Source: Blautia sp.
GTDB lineage: Bacteria; Bacillota; Clostridia; Lachnospirales; Lachnospiraceae
Length of the DNA: 51,424 bases
Direction: 5' to 3'
Assembly (NCBI GenBank): GCA_017459635.1
Contig: JAFUCO010000099.1
Span: forward strand, 1-51,424
A model generated the notes under the pieces. That model made no database searches. It saw only the letters and a list, made by a program, of their open reading frames with translations, and was not told the origin of the DNA. Shown one piece after another: positions 1-9,497 of this stretch. Each line of letters begins with the position of its first letter. The stretch's first letter is position 1. Position numbers and translations under genes: made by a program.

Positions 1-118
1 AAAATAAGACTGAGAACCGTCCCCTGTCTCATTAATAACATATTGCTATATCAATACTATAGGCGTGCCCGGGGAAGGAGGGGTGTGGGGTGGAGAAAAA
101 GACTTTTTTCACACCTTC
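1..118. repeat. Dispersed repeats at the window start
   Basis: Two repeat types are visible. Positions 5-30 carry an AGAACCGTCCCCTGTCT word that recurs at about 19137-19167. Positions 61-118 are a shortened copy of the G-rich hairpin family seen in full at 19363-19484 and 40608-40769: it keeps the CGTGCCCGGGG and GGGGTGTGGGG segments and the CTTTTTTCACACC end but lacks the middle. It lies directly after the stop codon of the penicillin-binding protein gene, as the other copies lie after their genes. Confidence 0.6.
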
Positions 119-121
119 TAA

Positions 122-1639
122 TTATCTGCTGTAATATGCATCAAACAATTCTGCTGCGATAGGCACGGCGGATTCGCTGCCGGTGCCTCCGTTTTCTACT
201 ATTATTGATACCACAAGATCCGGATCATCAAGATTTGAATAGCCTATGAACCAGGAGTGGCTTGAGCCGTTCTCATCAAATTCAGCCGAACCTGTCTTGC
301 CGGCCGCCGTATATGTCCTGCCGGACAGGGCCGATGCTGTGCCATAGTCAACAACGCCTTTCATCAGGGTTTTTAACACTTCCGCCTCCTGCTCGCTGAA
401 CAGCCGCGCAGCCACAGCGGGCTTTGTTGTTGAGACAACTTCGCCGTCAACATTCTTCACACTGTCGATCAACGTCGGCTTCATTATGGTTCCGCCGTTT
501 GCGACCGCGCAGGTGATAAGCGCCATGTGTGCCGGTGATACCAGAGTATTTCCCTGCCCGATGGCCGTCTGCATGACCAGCGGCACCGGAGAGGAAGCCT
601 GCAGGTCAAAGGTGCTGGTTTTATAAGACTCAAAGGGCAGACTCTTATTAAAAAGAAGATCCTCAGCGGTTTTCCTGAGGCTTGCACCGCCAAGCGTTAT
701 CCCGATATCCGCGAAAGCACAGTTGCAGGAAGAAGCAAATGCCTGATAAAAGTTCTCACTGCCATGAACGGTATTGGCATAACAGTGGATGCTGTGATCC
801 TGCCTTGTTATGGTACCCTCGCAAAGATAAGTATAGCCTTCAAGAGTCCTGTTCTGGCGGTAATAATCAAGTGCTGTTACCAGCTTGAAAGTGGATCCGG
901 GAGGGTAAGCCCCGTTCGTAGCCCGGTTTAAAAGTGAACTGTCATTTTCATCCGCTATAATGTAATTCCAGTTGTATTCGATGGTATTTGGGTCAAAATC
1001 CGGCTTGCTTACCATGCACAGTATCCTTCCTGTGTCAGGCTCCATCGCTATCACGGCCCCTCTTCGGTTTCCCAGGGCATTATAAGCCGTCATCTGCAGG
1101 ACTGCGCTGAGACTGGTAACCACATCATCTCCCCGGTTTTTACTTCCCGTCAGCTCATTTTTCAGCTGGTCCAGGAAGAACTGATGTGAAGTAAGCAGCT
1201 GGAAATTGGCCTCTGACTCCAGCCCGCTCTTGCCGTTGGAAGCATACCCGATAACATGGGCAAAAGCGTTTGAATATGGATAAACCCTCTGTTCAGAGCC
1301 GTCATCTGAAACATCCGTTCTTGCCAGAACTTCTCCTTCCGAAGAAAGCAGCCGCCCCCTTACGACTCTGTCCGAAAAAGTATCCTGCCTCGTGTTATAA
1401 GGACTGTTAATAAAAGAGGCTGCCACGTGGGTATTAAAATAAACGACATAGGCCATGAGCGATGCGAACATCAGGAATATTATCCATGTTACTATCGCAT
1501 ATTCACGATTCCGCGCGTGACGTTTCCTGCTTTTTTTATTGTTAGTACGAACCGGATCCTGTCCCGGAGCCATTCCGCCCTGATCTATATCGCCCGGAGC
1601 GGTATACAGCTTCCCGCCTCGATCGTTCATATTCTTCAT
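122..1639 (-). CDS. Class B penicillin-binding protein (PBP2/PbpA-type transpeptidase)
   Basis: Peptidoglycan D,D-transpeptidase that cross-links the wall, acting outside the membrane with a SEDS glycosyltransferase. The 505-residue protein has a basic cytoplasmic N-terminus, one membrane segment (about 47-69), a dimerisation region, and a transpeptidase domain with the SxxK motif as STFK (about 250), an SCN motif in SSCNCAFADIG, and KTGS in AAGKTGSAEF (about 448). The start at 1639 has a GAGGG ribosome binding site 9 bases upstream inside the preceding gene. The gene overlaps the 3' end of the rodA/ftsW-like gene by 98 bases in another frame. The SEDS-PBP pairing supports an elongation or sporulation role; which one cannot be decided from sequence alone. 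Confidence 0.93.
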   Translation of the reverse strand: MKNMNDRGGKLYTAPGDIDQGGMAPGQDPVRTNNKKSRKRHARNREYAIVTWIIFLMFASLMAYVVYFNTHVAASFINSPYNTRQDTFSDRVVRGRLLSSEGEVLARTDVSDDGSEQRVYPYSNAFAHVIGYASNGKSGLESEANFQLLTSHQFFLDQLKNELTGSKNRGDDVVTSLSAVLQMTAYNALGNRRGAVIAMEPDTGRILCMVSKPDFDPNTIEYNWNYIIADENDSSLLNRATNGAYPPGSTFKLVTALDYYRQNRTLEGYTYLCEGTITRQDHSIHCYANTVHGSENFYQAFASSCNCAFADIGITLGGASLRKTAEDLLFNKSLPFESYKTSTFDLQASSPVPLVMQTAIGQGNTLVSPAHMALITCAVANGGTIMKPTLIDSVKNVDGEVVSTTKPAVAARLFSEQEAEVLKTLMKGVVDYGTASALSGRTYTAAGKTGSAEFDENGSSHSWFIGYSNLDDPDLVVSIIVENGGTGSESAVPIAAELFDAYYSR

Positions 1640-2927
1640 CGTCTTCTTCCCTCAGGATATATAGTCCCTGTATGATAGAAAGCACAAACAATGTGCTCAT
1701 AAGTGATGTACCGCCATAGCTTACAAGCGGAAGTGTGATTCCGGTCATCGGTATGAACTTGACAGCCCCTCCCACCGTCAGGAAGACCTGCACCGCATAC
1801 TCTGTTCCGAGTCCCAGCGCGATCAGCTTGTAGAAAGGATTTCTGATCTTAAGCGAGATGTTCATGATCATCATGAAAAAGCTCATGCATACCAGAATGA
1901 GACATATCCCGAATATCCCGCCAAGCTCCTCACATATCGCGCTGAAGATAAAATCGTTCTTGACTACCGGAATCCTTTCAGGTGAGCCCTGGCACAGTCC
2001 CATGCCGAACCATCCTCCGGTGCCTATCGCGAAAAGCGACTGTACTATCTGGTAGCCTTCATCTTCATAAACCGCCATTGGATCCTTCCATGCACTGACC
2101 CTCTGCCTTACATGCCCGAACAGATAATACGCAATGACTGAGGCAGCCGCACCGCCGGCAAGCCCGGCACCAATGTAGCGTATCTTTTTGGTTGCGACAT
2201 ACACCATAACCACATAGGTCACGAAGAAGATAAAGGCACTCCCAAGATCTCTTGACGCGACCAGTATGAAAACATGGATTGCCGCGATAACAGCTGAGAC
2301 CGCCACTTTTTTGAAGTCAGCCCCCCTGCACAGATATGATGCCATGAAAAACACAAAGGTTATCTTAATCACCTCGGATGGCTGTATTCCCATCAGAGTC
2401 AGCTTGGCTCCGTAGCTTGTCCTGGCAAGGACGAACACAGCTCCCAGCAGCAGGACACCCATGGCCGCATACAGCCAGGTGAGCTTCCTTAAGAACCTCA
2501 GCTTCTTTATAAGGACAGGGATCAGCATGCATACAGCACTGCCGCCTGCCGCGATCATCAGCTGCTTCTTCGCTGAATCAATATCCAGCCGGCATAACAT
2601 GATAAACCCTACGCTCAGCAGCATGCACATATTGTTTATGAGCAGCATTGAAGCATTACTGTAGAATATGCGGTAAAAAACCTGAACCGCCGTAAAAAAA
2701 GCCATCATCGCAAGGTAAAAAAGAACGATGCGCCTGTCACGGGTCTTCAGATACAGAACCAGAAACGCGGTAAAATCCATGAAGAAGATCAGCATTATCT
2801 GTTTCAGAAGAGAAAACCTGCGCTCCTCGTCGTTCTGCCTCCTGACAAGGAAAAAGCAGTAAAAGGTATATATCACCATCAGTGTCAGTATAACATATTT
2901 GGACAATTCAACGATCACATTGACCAT
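1542..2927 (-). CDS. SEDS peptidoglycan glycosyltransferase (RodA/FtsW/SpoVE family)
   Basis: Polytopic membrane enzyme that polymerises lipid II into glycan strands with a partner class B PBP, here the gene directly downstream. The 461 residues contain about ten hydrophobic segments and SEDS signatures: a GIQPSEVIKI segment, the ASRDLGSAFIFF segment holding the family's conserved Asp, and the C-terminal PLVSYGGTS motif. The C-terminus ends in a charged then Ser/Gly/Arg-rich tail (about 425-461), and the 98-base overlap with the PBP gene encodes most of it, so the tail may be shaped by the overlap rather than by function. The U32 peptidase gene ends only 4 bases upstream, so the genes are probably co-transcribed. 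Confidence 0.93.
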   Translation of the reverse strand: MVNVIVELSKYVILTLMVIYTFYCFFLVRRQNDEERRFSLLKQIMLIFFMDFTAFLVLYLKTRDRRIVLFYLAMMAFFTAVQVFYRIFYSNASMLLINNMCMLLSVGFIMLCRLDIDSAKKQLMIAAGGSAVCMLIPVLIKKLRFLRKLTWLYAAMGVLLLGAVFVLARTSYGAKLTLMGIQPSEVIKITFVFFMASYLCRGADFKKVAVSAVIAAIHVFILVASRDLGSAFIFFVTYVVMVYVATKKIRYIGAGLAGGAAASVIAYYLFGHVRQRVSAWKDPMAVYEDEGYQIVQSLFAIGTGGWFGMGLCQGSPERIPVVKNDFIFSAICEELGGIFGICLILVCMSFFMMIMNISLKIRNPFYKLIALGLGTEYAVQVFLTVGGAVKFIPMTGITLPLVSYGGTSLMSTLFVLSIIQGLYILREEDDEEYERSRREAVYRSGRYRSGRNGSGTGSGSY

Positions 2928-2931
2928 ATTT

Positions 2932-5340
2932 CTACAAAACTCCTCTTTTAAAATGTCCTCTCGTTATATTCATTTTTCCGGACGGTTCGGCATCATGAAG
3001 AAATACATCCCTGTACATCCGGAAAATACGTACAGCCTCCGCCGGTTCCTCAACGGTGAAAGAAAGCCTTACGGAATTGATTCCACATGCAGCGATCTTT
3101 TCTCTCTGATCCGCAAGACCAATGGGAAGACTATTATATATTATATTATAACACGCCTGGCCTTCACCTGTATCCTGTGTTTTCCATGGTGAGCACTCAC
3201 ACTGTACCGGAAACCTGTTCCCATATCTGTCATAAAGCGCAGCTTTATCACGGCGGGCGGTACATCCATTCATGGTATCCTGATATCCTTTTATGGTACC
3301 CTGACAGTCTTTCACGGTACCGTGCTTTCTGTCCTTCCCCATAGTACCATTACATAACAGGCATTGGGCTGATACCATAAGAGGAACATATCCGTACACC
3401 TGCATCTCCGAATCGGAATTGTCCCTGTGCCTTATTTCTCCCTCATTAAGTTCCGGAGAGACCGTATTCCCGCGCACTCCCAGCTCCTTCAGGAACCTCA
3501 CCGCCTCATCGTTCCAGGCATAAAGAGAAGCATCCGCAAATGTATGCTGCAGCAGGCCTTCATCTGCAAGAACTGCAAGCATTTCCAGATCTCTTACAAG
3601 AAAACCTTCCGCACCGTTATCAAGACAGCTTCTCAGCAAATCAGGCAGCTCCGCCGGCATCTTCCGTGAAATCATCGGCAGTGATACATAAATACTGCAG
3701 GGAACATCCCCGGATATTTCCCCGGTTATTCTTTCTATTGAGATAAGTTCACTTCTCGCTTTGAGAACATCAGGAGCAATCCGCAGGGGCACATAAAGCC
3801 TGACAATATCTCTTTCCCTGAGCATCATAACAGCAGTCTCTGCGTCTTCGCATGAAACCGAAAGATTAACCTCCGATGTTCCGGACACTTTCCGGCGGGT
3901 ATCATCATGGCGGTACTCTGCCCTGTCAGTCCTCTCATATCTTCCGGCGATCTTTCCTGCAAGCGCGTCAACTGCTTCCCGTCTCAGGTCATTAAGCTGG
4001 CTGACAGGCACAAACAGCCCGTCCTCCATCTCGATATCAAGAGAGCCAAATGAAAAAGAAGTATTGCCAAGCCGGCTGAGCCTTGTACGGATATCCTGTT
4101 CAGAAACGGGCCTGGAAGACGCTTTCTGCGGCGGATCAGAGACTGCCTCGGCCTTCTCTCCGCCCCCTTCGAGGGTAAGCTTCACAGGCTGACCGGCAGC
4201 AAGCTTCGCCCTTCCATTTATAACTTCCCTGTGTTCTGTACAGGTTACCTGAATATCCCCGGTCTTCTTCGTATTATGTAGATCTATCATTGATCTGCCA
4301 TGATATTTCTTATAATACCCCTCGCAGGAACCTCCTCTGCTGAAAAGCTCAATAAGCCGCTTCCTGTCCTCTTCCTCCACAGTATAAGCCGCTGCATCCT
4401 GCCCCTCCAGAAGACATCTGTCCAGATATTTCCTGTAGATTTCCGTGACTCCGTAGGCATACTCCTTTGATTTCATCCTTCCCTCTATCTTGAGTGAAGA
4501 AATTCCCGCACCTACAAGCTCCGGAAGTATGGCCAGGGTATTCATGTCCTTCATGCTGAGAGGAGTCTCCGTACCGCCCTTGACCTTGGACCGCCCCTCA
4601 GGCTGTCCGGAACCGCAGGGCCTTACCTCATATGGAAGCCTGCACGGCTGTGCACATCGTCCCCGGTTGCCGCTCCTTCCACCTATCATACTGCTCATAA
4701 GGCACCGGCCGGAGTAGCAATAACAAAGTGCGCCATGAATAAAAGCTTCAATTTCCAGGTCAGAAGCTTCATGCATCCTCCGAAGCTCCGCAATAGAAAG
4801 CTCCCGTGCCGCAACGATCCGCGTGACCCCAAGCGATGACAAAAACCGCATCCCATATTCTCCGGTGACAGCCATCTGAGTGCTGGCATGAAGCGGCAAA
4901 GAAGGAAAATACTTCCTCAAAAAACAAAGCACCCCAAAATCCTGCACAAGCACAGCATCAAGCCCCGCATCATAAAGCGGCCCAATGTAATCATAAAGCT
5001 CCCCATAAAGCTCTCTGTTCTTAACCAGCGTATTAACCGTCAGATAAAGTCTCTTCCCCAGAACATGCGTCTCCCGTATGGCACAAAGAAGCTCCTCCTG
5101 CCCGAAATTTCCCGCATAAGCCCGGGCCCCGAAAACCTTCCCTCCAGCATAAGCCGCATCAGCCCCCGCCCCAAAAACCGCCCGAAGACAATCATAATCC
5201 CCCGCCGGCGCCAAAAGCTCCACACGTCTATTATTTCTATAAATCTTATCATCGGTCTTACCACAATTAACCCGTTTCCCATCGGATTGTGAAGCAGCAA
5301 ACTGAGAGCCATTATTCTGTGAACAATCCAAATTCTCCAT
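2932..5340 (-). CDS. U32 family peptidase with C-terminal extension
   Basis: Member of the U32 (collagenase-like) family; related proteins take part in tRNA or ubiquinone hydroxylation or in proteolysis, so the substrate is uncertain. The N-terminal part starts ELLAPAGDYDCLRAVFGAG and carries the cysteine cluster CYCYSGRCLMSSM...GRCAQPCR (about 205-235), which suits iron-sulfur binding. The 802-residue length, with a C-terminal region ending in CYNIIYNSLPIGLADQ..., matches the long clostridial form. A loop near residues 660-690, between CLLCNGT and the RYGNRFPV segment, holds imperfect 7-residue repeats (GTVKDCQ, GTIKGYQ, DTMNGCT) that look like a recent 21-base tandem expansion. The gene sits between zapA and rodA/ftsW. 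The ribosome binding site is weak (AGGGGAT). Confidence 0.88.
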   Translation of the reverse strand: MENLDCSQNNGSQFAASQSDGKRVNCGKTDDKIYRNNRRVELLAPAGDYDCLRAVFGAGADAAYAGGKVFGARAYAGNFGQEELLCAIRETHVLGKRLYLTVNTLVKNRELYGELYDYIGPLYDAGLDAVLVQDFGVLCFLRKYFPSLPLHASTQMAVTGEYGMRFLSSLGVTRIVAARELSIAELRRMHEASDLEIEAFIHGALCYCYSGRCLMSSMIGGRSGNRGRCAQPCRLPYEVRPCGSGQPEGRSKVKGGTETPLSMKDMNTLAILPELVGAGISSLKIEGRMKSKEYAYGVTEIYRKYLDRCLLEGQDAAAYTVEEEDRKRLIELFSRGGSCEGYYKKYHGRSMIDLHNTKKTGDIQVTCTEHREVINGRAKLAAGQPVKLTLEGGGEKAEAVSDPPQKASSRPVSEQDIRTRLSRLGNTSFSFGSLDIEMEDGLFVPVSQLNDLRREAVDALAGKIAGRYERTDRAEYRHDDTRRKVSGTSEVNLSVSCEDAETAVMMLRERDIVRLYVPLRIAPDVLKARSELISIERITGEISGDVPCSIYVSLPMISRKMPAELPDLLRSCLDNGAEGFLVRDLEMLAVLADEGLLQHTFADASLYAWNDEAVRFLKELGVRGNTVSPELNEGEIRHRDNSDSEMQVYGYVPLMVSAQCLLCNGTMGKDRKHGTVKDCQGTIKGYQDTMNGCTARRDKAALYDRYGNRFPVQCECSPWKTQDTGEGQACYNIIYNSLPIGLADQREKIAACGINSVRLSFTVEEPAEAVRIFRMYRDVFLHDAEPSGKMNITRGHFKRGVL

Positions 5341-5389
5341 AATAATCCCCTAACCCAACAAGCTATTATCTATATCGTAATAATACTCC

Positions 5390-5612
5390 TCTTAATCAAA
5401 AAGAGCCGTGAAAAGACTATTTCACAGCCCCAAAGAAGTTAATAACAAATCATAATAAGCATGTCTCAAGTGAATTTCTCCAAAAAAACAAATCCAGTAC
5501 CGGAACGGAGTGTAGAGCATCGGGCTTCGCAACTCTGAGAGCGTTTCCTCCACACCTTTATCTTACGGCCCCAATAACCTTCCTCCGTTAGAAAAAGTGA
5601 GGGTTTTAGGGC
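5390..5612. repeat. Intergenic repeats between zapA and the U32 peptidase gene
   Basis: This 298-base gap has no gene that I can support. At 5398-5436 is a small hairpin (GCCGTGAAAAG ... TTTCACAGCC) with relatives near 19198-19230 and 51190-51205. At about 5507-5612 is a partial copy of the G-rich hairpin family, including the CGGGCTTCGCAACTCTGAGAG core shared with the copies at 19363 and 40608. It lies just after the zapA stop codon on the minus strand and may act in transcript ending. Confidence 0.55.
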
Positions 5613-5637
5613 TGCTTCCTAACCACCCTGCCTGTGG

Positions 5638-6045
5638 TCAGGCCAGTAACTCATTAATTTGCTTCTCCAACTCCGCCACTTTCCCTTCCATCTCTGTCTT
5701 TTGCTCCGCTGCTTCCCTCACCTGCTTTTTTGCTTCCTCGATCTGCATGCGCAGCTGTACCAGTTCATGCTTCAGGTCGTACATCTCCTGGTCCTTCTGC
5801 TGAAGGTCCTGCTCAAATACTTCAGCCTGCTTTTTGGCCTTGAAATAGTCATCCGTTATATTGAGTTCCAGCAGCATATGCTTTGTCTCCATAGGCTGCC
5901 GGGAATATCCCTGCATGGTCTCAAATTCAGAAATCTTGTTGTTGATATAAACAGCAACCTTCTGAAAATATTCCTCGGACTCGTAGCCACCAAGGGTTAT
6001 GATCTTTCCGCCTATTATAACCTGTGCGGTATTCTTGACTGCCAT
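5638..6045 (-). CDS. zapA: Cell division protein ZapA
   Basis: Small FtsZ-ring-associated protein that promotes bundling of FtsZ filaments. The 135 residues comprise a ZapA globular domain (1-80, with IGGKIITLGGYESEEYFQKVA and the ALELN-like LLELNITDDYFKA segment) followed by a long coiled coil (about 80-135, rich in Glu, Gln, Lys and Leu heptads). The start has GGGAG 11 bases upstream. The gene lies downstream of ruvB, as in other Clostridia, with two hairpins in the gap. Confidence 0.93.
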   Translation of the reverse strand: MAVKNTAQVIIGGKIITLGGYESEEYFQKVAVYINNKISEFETMQGYSRQPMETKHMLLELNITDDYFKAKKQAEVFEQDLQQKDQEMYDLKHELVQLRMQIEEAKKQVREAAEQKTEMEGKVAELEKQINELLA

Positions 6046-6075
6046 AAAACAGGTCTCCCTTCATTATTAACATAA

Positions 6076-6144
6076 GTATCTGTTCAGAACCCGCTCTGAA
6101 CAGATACACATCGGGCGGTGCTCCGCATGCAAAACTGCCCGATG
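6076..6144. other. Two tandem hairpins between ruvB and zapA
   Basis: Positions 6076-6107 form a perfect 13-base inverted repeat (GTATCTGTTCAGA, 6-base loop). Positions 6109-6144 form a second (CATCGGGC pairing with GCCCGATG). Neither is followed by a convincing T-run on the minus strand, so these could be RNA-processing or stability elements rather than simple terminators. Confidence 0.55.
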
Positions 6145-6276
6145 CCGGCTGCATTTGTGTTTTCTTACTCCCTCAGCAGCAAGTGCTTCGGGCTGTTCAG
6201 AAAAGTTACTATACATAATATCACAAAATCATATTAAAACCTACAGGTTTTTTTCTGAAGAAAAAATTCTTCGTTA

Positions 6277-7296
6277 TTATTCTTCATCTGCCGTTTCTTC
6301 CTCCGGAAGAGTATATCCCAGATGTCTGTATGCAAGGACGGAAGCCGTCCTGCCCCTTGGTGTACGGTTAAGAAATCCGTTCTGCAGCAGATAAGGTTCA
6401 TATACATCTTCAAGAGTTCCCGAATCCTCTCCTATGGCTGCAGCAAGGGTTTCAACACCAACGGGACCGCCCTGGAAATTGACAATCAGAGTCTGCAGTA
6501 TTCTCCTGTCGATCTTGTCAAGCCCGTACTGGTCGACCTCAAGGAGGTCAAGGGCAAAACAGGCAACCTCATGGGTTATCACCCCGTCATACTTAACCTG
6601 GGCAAAATCACGCACCCTTTTAAGAAGACGGTTGGCCAGCCTCGGCGTCCCTCTCGACCTTTTTGCGATCTCCCGTGCGCCTATGCTGTCTATCTCGACC
6701 TTCAGCACCTCTGCCGAACGCATTACAATGGTAGTGAGTTCATTTACCGTATAAAACTCAAGGTGATGCATGACTCCGAATCTGTCTCGCAGCGGAGCAG
6801 AAAGAAGGCCCGCCCTTGTAGTGGCTCCTACCAGGGTAAACTTCGGAAGATTGAGCCTTATCGACCTGGCCGTTGCTCCTTTGCCGATCAGAATATCAAT
6901 GACAAAGTCCTCCATTGCAGGGTACAGTACCTCCTCGACCTGACGGTTGAGACGGTGTATCTCGTCAACAAACAGTATATCCCCTTCCTGCAGGTTGTTG
7001 AGGATTGCCGCCATATCTCCGGGCTTTTCGATAGCAGGTCCGGATGTTACCTTGAGATTTGTGCCCATCTCATTTGCGATTATTCCGGAAAGTGTTGTCT
7101 TTCCAAGGCCGGGCGGCCCATAAAAAAGCACATGATCCAGTGCATCGTGCCTCTGCTTTGCCGCCTCAATGTAAACACGCAGAGTGTTCTTGGTTTTTTC
7201 CTGTCCTATATATTCATCGAGTGTCTGCGGGCGGAGGCTGCCCTCGAGCGAAAAATCCTCCTCCGTAACGTCTGTCGTTATGATCCTTTTATCCAT
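6277..7296 (-). CDS. ruvB: Holliday junction branch-migration helicase RuvB
   Basis: AAA+ motor that, with RuvA, drives branch migration of Holliday junctions in recombinational repair. The 339 residues show the normal RuvB N-terminus ([15 protein letters not shown]), Walker [12 protein letters not shown] (about 60), Walker [11 protein letters not shown] (about 108), sensor 1 LVGATTRAG (about 157), the arginine-finger region APLRDRFG, and the winged-helix C-terminus with [16 protein letters not shown] and TPRGR. Length is normal. ruvA lies 100 bases upstream on the same strand. Confidence 0.98.
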   Translation of the reverse strand: MDKRIITTDVTEEDFSLEGSLRPQTLDEYIGQEKTKNTLRVYIEAAKQRHDALDHVLFYGPPGLGKTTLSGIIANEMGTNLKVTSGPAIEKPGDMAAILNNLQEGDILFVDEIHRLNRQVEEVLYPAMEDFVIDILIGKGATARSIRLNLPKFTLVGATTRAGLLSAPLRDRFGVMHHLEFYTVNELTTIVMRSAEVLKVEIDSIGAREIAKRSRGTPRLANRLLKRVRDFAQVKYDGVITHEVACFALDLLEVDQYGLDKIDRRILQTLIVNFQGGPVGVETLAAAIGEDSGTLEDVYEPYLLQNGFLNRTPRGRTASVLAYRHLGYTLPEEETADEE

Positions 7297-7396
7297 TATA
7301 ACCTCACGGCTGTATTAAACAGCCTTGCTTTTACAAGTCCGGGCTGCATGATCTGCGCCGGGATGCTCACCTGATTCTGGCGGCGTTCTGTAGTTT

Positions 7397-8023
7397 TTAC
7401 AGGAATTTAAGCGCAGCTTTAAGAACTGCTTCTACATCCGGCTCCGTGTTTTCAGGAACCTTTCGCACAGCTTTAAGAGATTCAGTCGGAGAATATCCGA
7501 GTGTAATAAGAGCCTCAACCGCGTCTTCACGTGCTTTATTGGTTTCAGCGGAATCATTTTTCTCACCTGAAGCCGAAGCCATTGAAGATGAAGAGATGCC
7601 TGTTTTTCTCTCAATGATTTCTTCAAGGTCAAGCTTGTCCTTGAGCTCCAGAATAAGTTTTTGAGCCGTTTTTCTTCCTATGCCGGGCGCTTTTGATACA
7701 GTCTTGACATCATCTGAAAGTACTGCAAAACGCAGTTCATCAGCTGTAAGGCCGCTGAGGACTCCAATCGCGCCTTTAGGCCCTATCCCGTTAACACCGA
7801 GCAGCATGCGGAACATCAGCAGGTCGTCTTTGGTAAAAAAACCATAAAGCTGCATTCCGTCCTCTTTTACATTAAAATATGTATGTATCTTATATTCACT
7901 GCCCACAGTTATCTGCGCGAGATTCCTTCCCGTCATGTAAATCTCATATCCGATGCCGTTATTGTCAAGGATAACACTGCTCTCAGTAATATCCTCCGCG
8001 GTTCCTCTGATATACGCTATCAT
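7397..8023 (-). CDS. ruvA: Holliday junction DNA helicase subunit RuvA
   Basis: Binds four-way DNA junctions as a tetramer and loads RuvB. The 208 residues begin with the OB-fold domain (MIAYIRGTAEDI...), followed by helix-hairpin-helix motifs (LLGVNGIGPKGAIGVLSG and APGIGRKTAQKLILELKDKL), an acidic/serine-rich linker (about 140-160) and the C-terminal RuvB-contacting domain (AREDAVEALITLGYSPTES). The linker is somewhat long but within the family's range. Confidence 0.97.
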   Translation of the reverse strand: MIAYIRGTAEDITESSVILDNNGIGYEIYMTGRNLAQITVGSEYKIHTYFNVKEDGMQLYGFFTKDDLLMFRMLLGVNGIGPKGAIGVLSGLTADELRFAVLSDDVKTVSKAPGIGRKTAQKLILELKDKLDLEEIIERKTGISSSSMASASGEKNDSAETNKAREDAVEALITLGYSPTESLKAVRKVPENTEPDVEAVLKAALKFL

Positions 8024-8109
8024 AAAAACCTCCTCATAATTTCTGTCATTATGTTATAATAACACAGTACGGAACGAAAAAAAAGATATAATTATTATGT
8101 TGACCGCTA

Positions 8110-8142
8110 TTCATGGCACAGCCGTCTGCGGCTGGCCGTGAA
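8110..8142. repeat. GTTCACGGCC-type dispersed hairpin
   Basis: Imperfect palindrome (TTCATGGC ... GCCGTGAA, with CAGCCG/CGGCTG inside) in the divergent gap between ruvA and the plus-strand exonuclease gene. Related hairpins occur at 10144-10160 (partial), 21056-21092, 37323-37390 and 44947-44972. Confidence 0.6.
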
Positions 8143-8186
8143 CAGGAGCAACACTGTATGTATGATCCTTACAGGGAGTTTGACAG

Positions 8187-9335
8187 ATGAAGACTATCAA
8201 GAGACCAATGGAAACCGGTTTTGCTCCGGAAGAATATGTAAATATCCTTTTAAAAGACAGGAAATGTGATAAAACTGATCTTCTGTTTTATGACATTGAA
8301 ACTACAGGGCTCTCGCCATTACAGGACATGGTATACCTTATCGGAACTGCCGCATATAACGGAGTCAGCTGGGAATACACCGGATATTTCTGCGAAGAAG
8401 AGGCTGACGAGCCGCTGATTCTTGAAGCTTTTACTAAGCTCTCGGAAAAATACAGTATTTATATACAGTACAATGGCAGCACCTTTGACAAGCCGTTTAT
8501 CTCTAAGAGATGTGAAATACACCGAATCCCATATACTGCTCCAGATAATGAAACAGATCTGTTTCGTGAATTCAGTAATCTCAAAAGGCTGCTGTCTCTC
8601 CCTTCAATGAAGCAGATCACACTGGAAAAGTTTTTATCCATAAGCCGAAGCTTTCCCGGCGGAAAAGATGGGATAAAGCTGTGGAAAGCCTTCCTTGCAG
8701 ATCATGATCCTATAAAGGAAAAAATGCTCATAGGGCATAATTATGAAGATCTTTCCGGGCTTGTGAATATTACGGTAATGGCTGCGTATCTTCAACTGTA
8801 CCATGGAATGATATATGTACCAGAACCCGCCGCTTCAAAGCGTGTGATTTCAGACTTTGTACAGATTACTTCAGGCTCTGAACAGATCAATGCAAACTCC
8901 GGGCAGATAAATCAGGATACAGAACAGATTTCTGTAGATACAGAATACTATACCTCAGTTTCAGAGCACATTACTATAACCCCGGACAGGATAGCGCTGC
9001 GGTTCTGTCCCGTGATACAGTTTCCTGTGGATTTTGCTTATAAGAGTGATCAGTTATATTTAAAAGTCTGTGGTGAAAATGCATTTGCAGTCTTACCCCT
9101 TAAGGACGGAAAAATGCGTCTTTATTACCCGGATTACAGAAATTACGATTATATACCCTCCGAGGATACCGCCATTACCAGAAGCCTCAGCTGTTTCCTG
9201 GACAAAAGCCTGAGAAAAAGAGCACGTCCTGAAACCTGCTATACCTGGTTTGACCCGTCGGATGGTTTCCTGAAGGATGCCGCCCGACAGGAGAAATATC
9301 TTAAGCAGGTACTCCCGATCATACTTAGGTTATAG
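8187..9335 (+). CDS. YprB-type RNase H-like exonuclease domain protein
   Basis: Predicted 3'-5' exonuclease of the DEDD/RNase H-like superfamily (YprB group); the cellular substrate is unknown. The 382 residues carry motif I LLFYDIETTGLSPLQD (about 32, catalytic Asp and Glu), motif II YNGSTFDKPF (about 97) and a motif III-like HNYEDLSGLVNI segment (about 190). Between the nuclease domain and the C-terminal region is a low-complexity loop (about 225-262) of repeating 7-8-residue units such as SEQINANS, GQINQDT and EQISVDTE, resembling the expansions in two other proteins here. The ribosome binding site CAGGGAG precedes the ATG. This is the only gene on this strand, divergent from ruvA. Confidence 0.82.
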   Translation: MKTIKRPMETGFAPEEYVNILLKDRKCDKTDLLFYDIETTGLSPLQDMVYLIGTAAYNGVSWEYTGYFCEEEADEPLILEAFTKLSEKYSIYIQYNGSTFDKPFISKRCEIHRIPYTAPDNETDLFREFSNLKRLLSLPSMKQITLEKFLSISRSFPGGKDGIKLWKAFLADHDPIKEKMLIGHNYEDLSGLVNITVMAAYLQLYHGMIYVPEPAASKRVISDFVQITSGSEQINANSGQINQDTEQISVDTEYYTSVSEHITITPDRIALRFCPVIQFPVDFAYKSDQLYLKVCGENAFAVLPLKDGKMRLYYPDYRNYDYIPSEDTAITRSLSCFLDKSLRKRARPETCYTWFDPSDGFLKDAARQEKYLKQVLPIILRL

Positions 9336-9497
9336 TATTCCCAAAAGACCGCGCCATAAAGATGGTTCAAATTTACCGCCCTGGCTTCGATGAGCGAAAT
9401 GATACTAAGGACACACAGAATAGCCGCCCCGGTCAAACCTGGACGGCTGTTTCGGGTATCTCTATCGTTTAAATGATGTTTCAGGGACAGTCCCGGT

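Noticed and set aside
4888-5312. Long open frames opposite or alongside the U32 gene
   Set aside because: They lie inside a clear U32 peptidase domain and have biased, non-protein-like composition.
9420-9460. AGCCGCCC ... GGACGGCT hairpin as a bidirectional terminator between converging genes
   Set aside because: The stem is short and imperfect with no T-run on either side; not strong enough to list.
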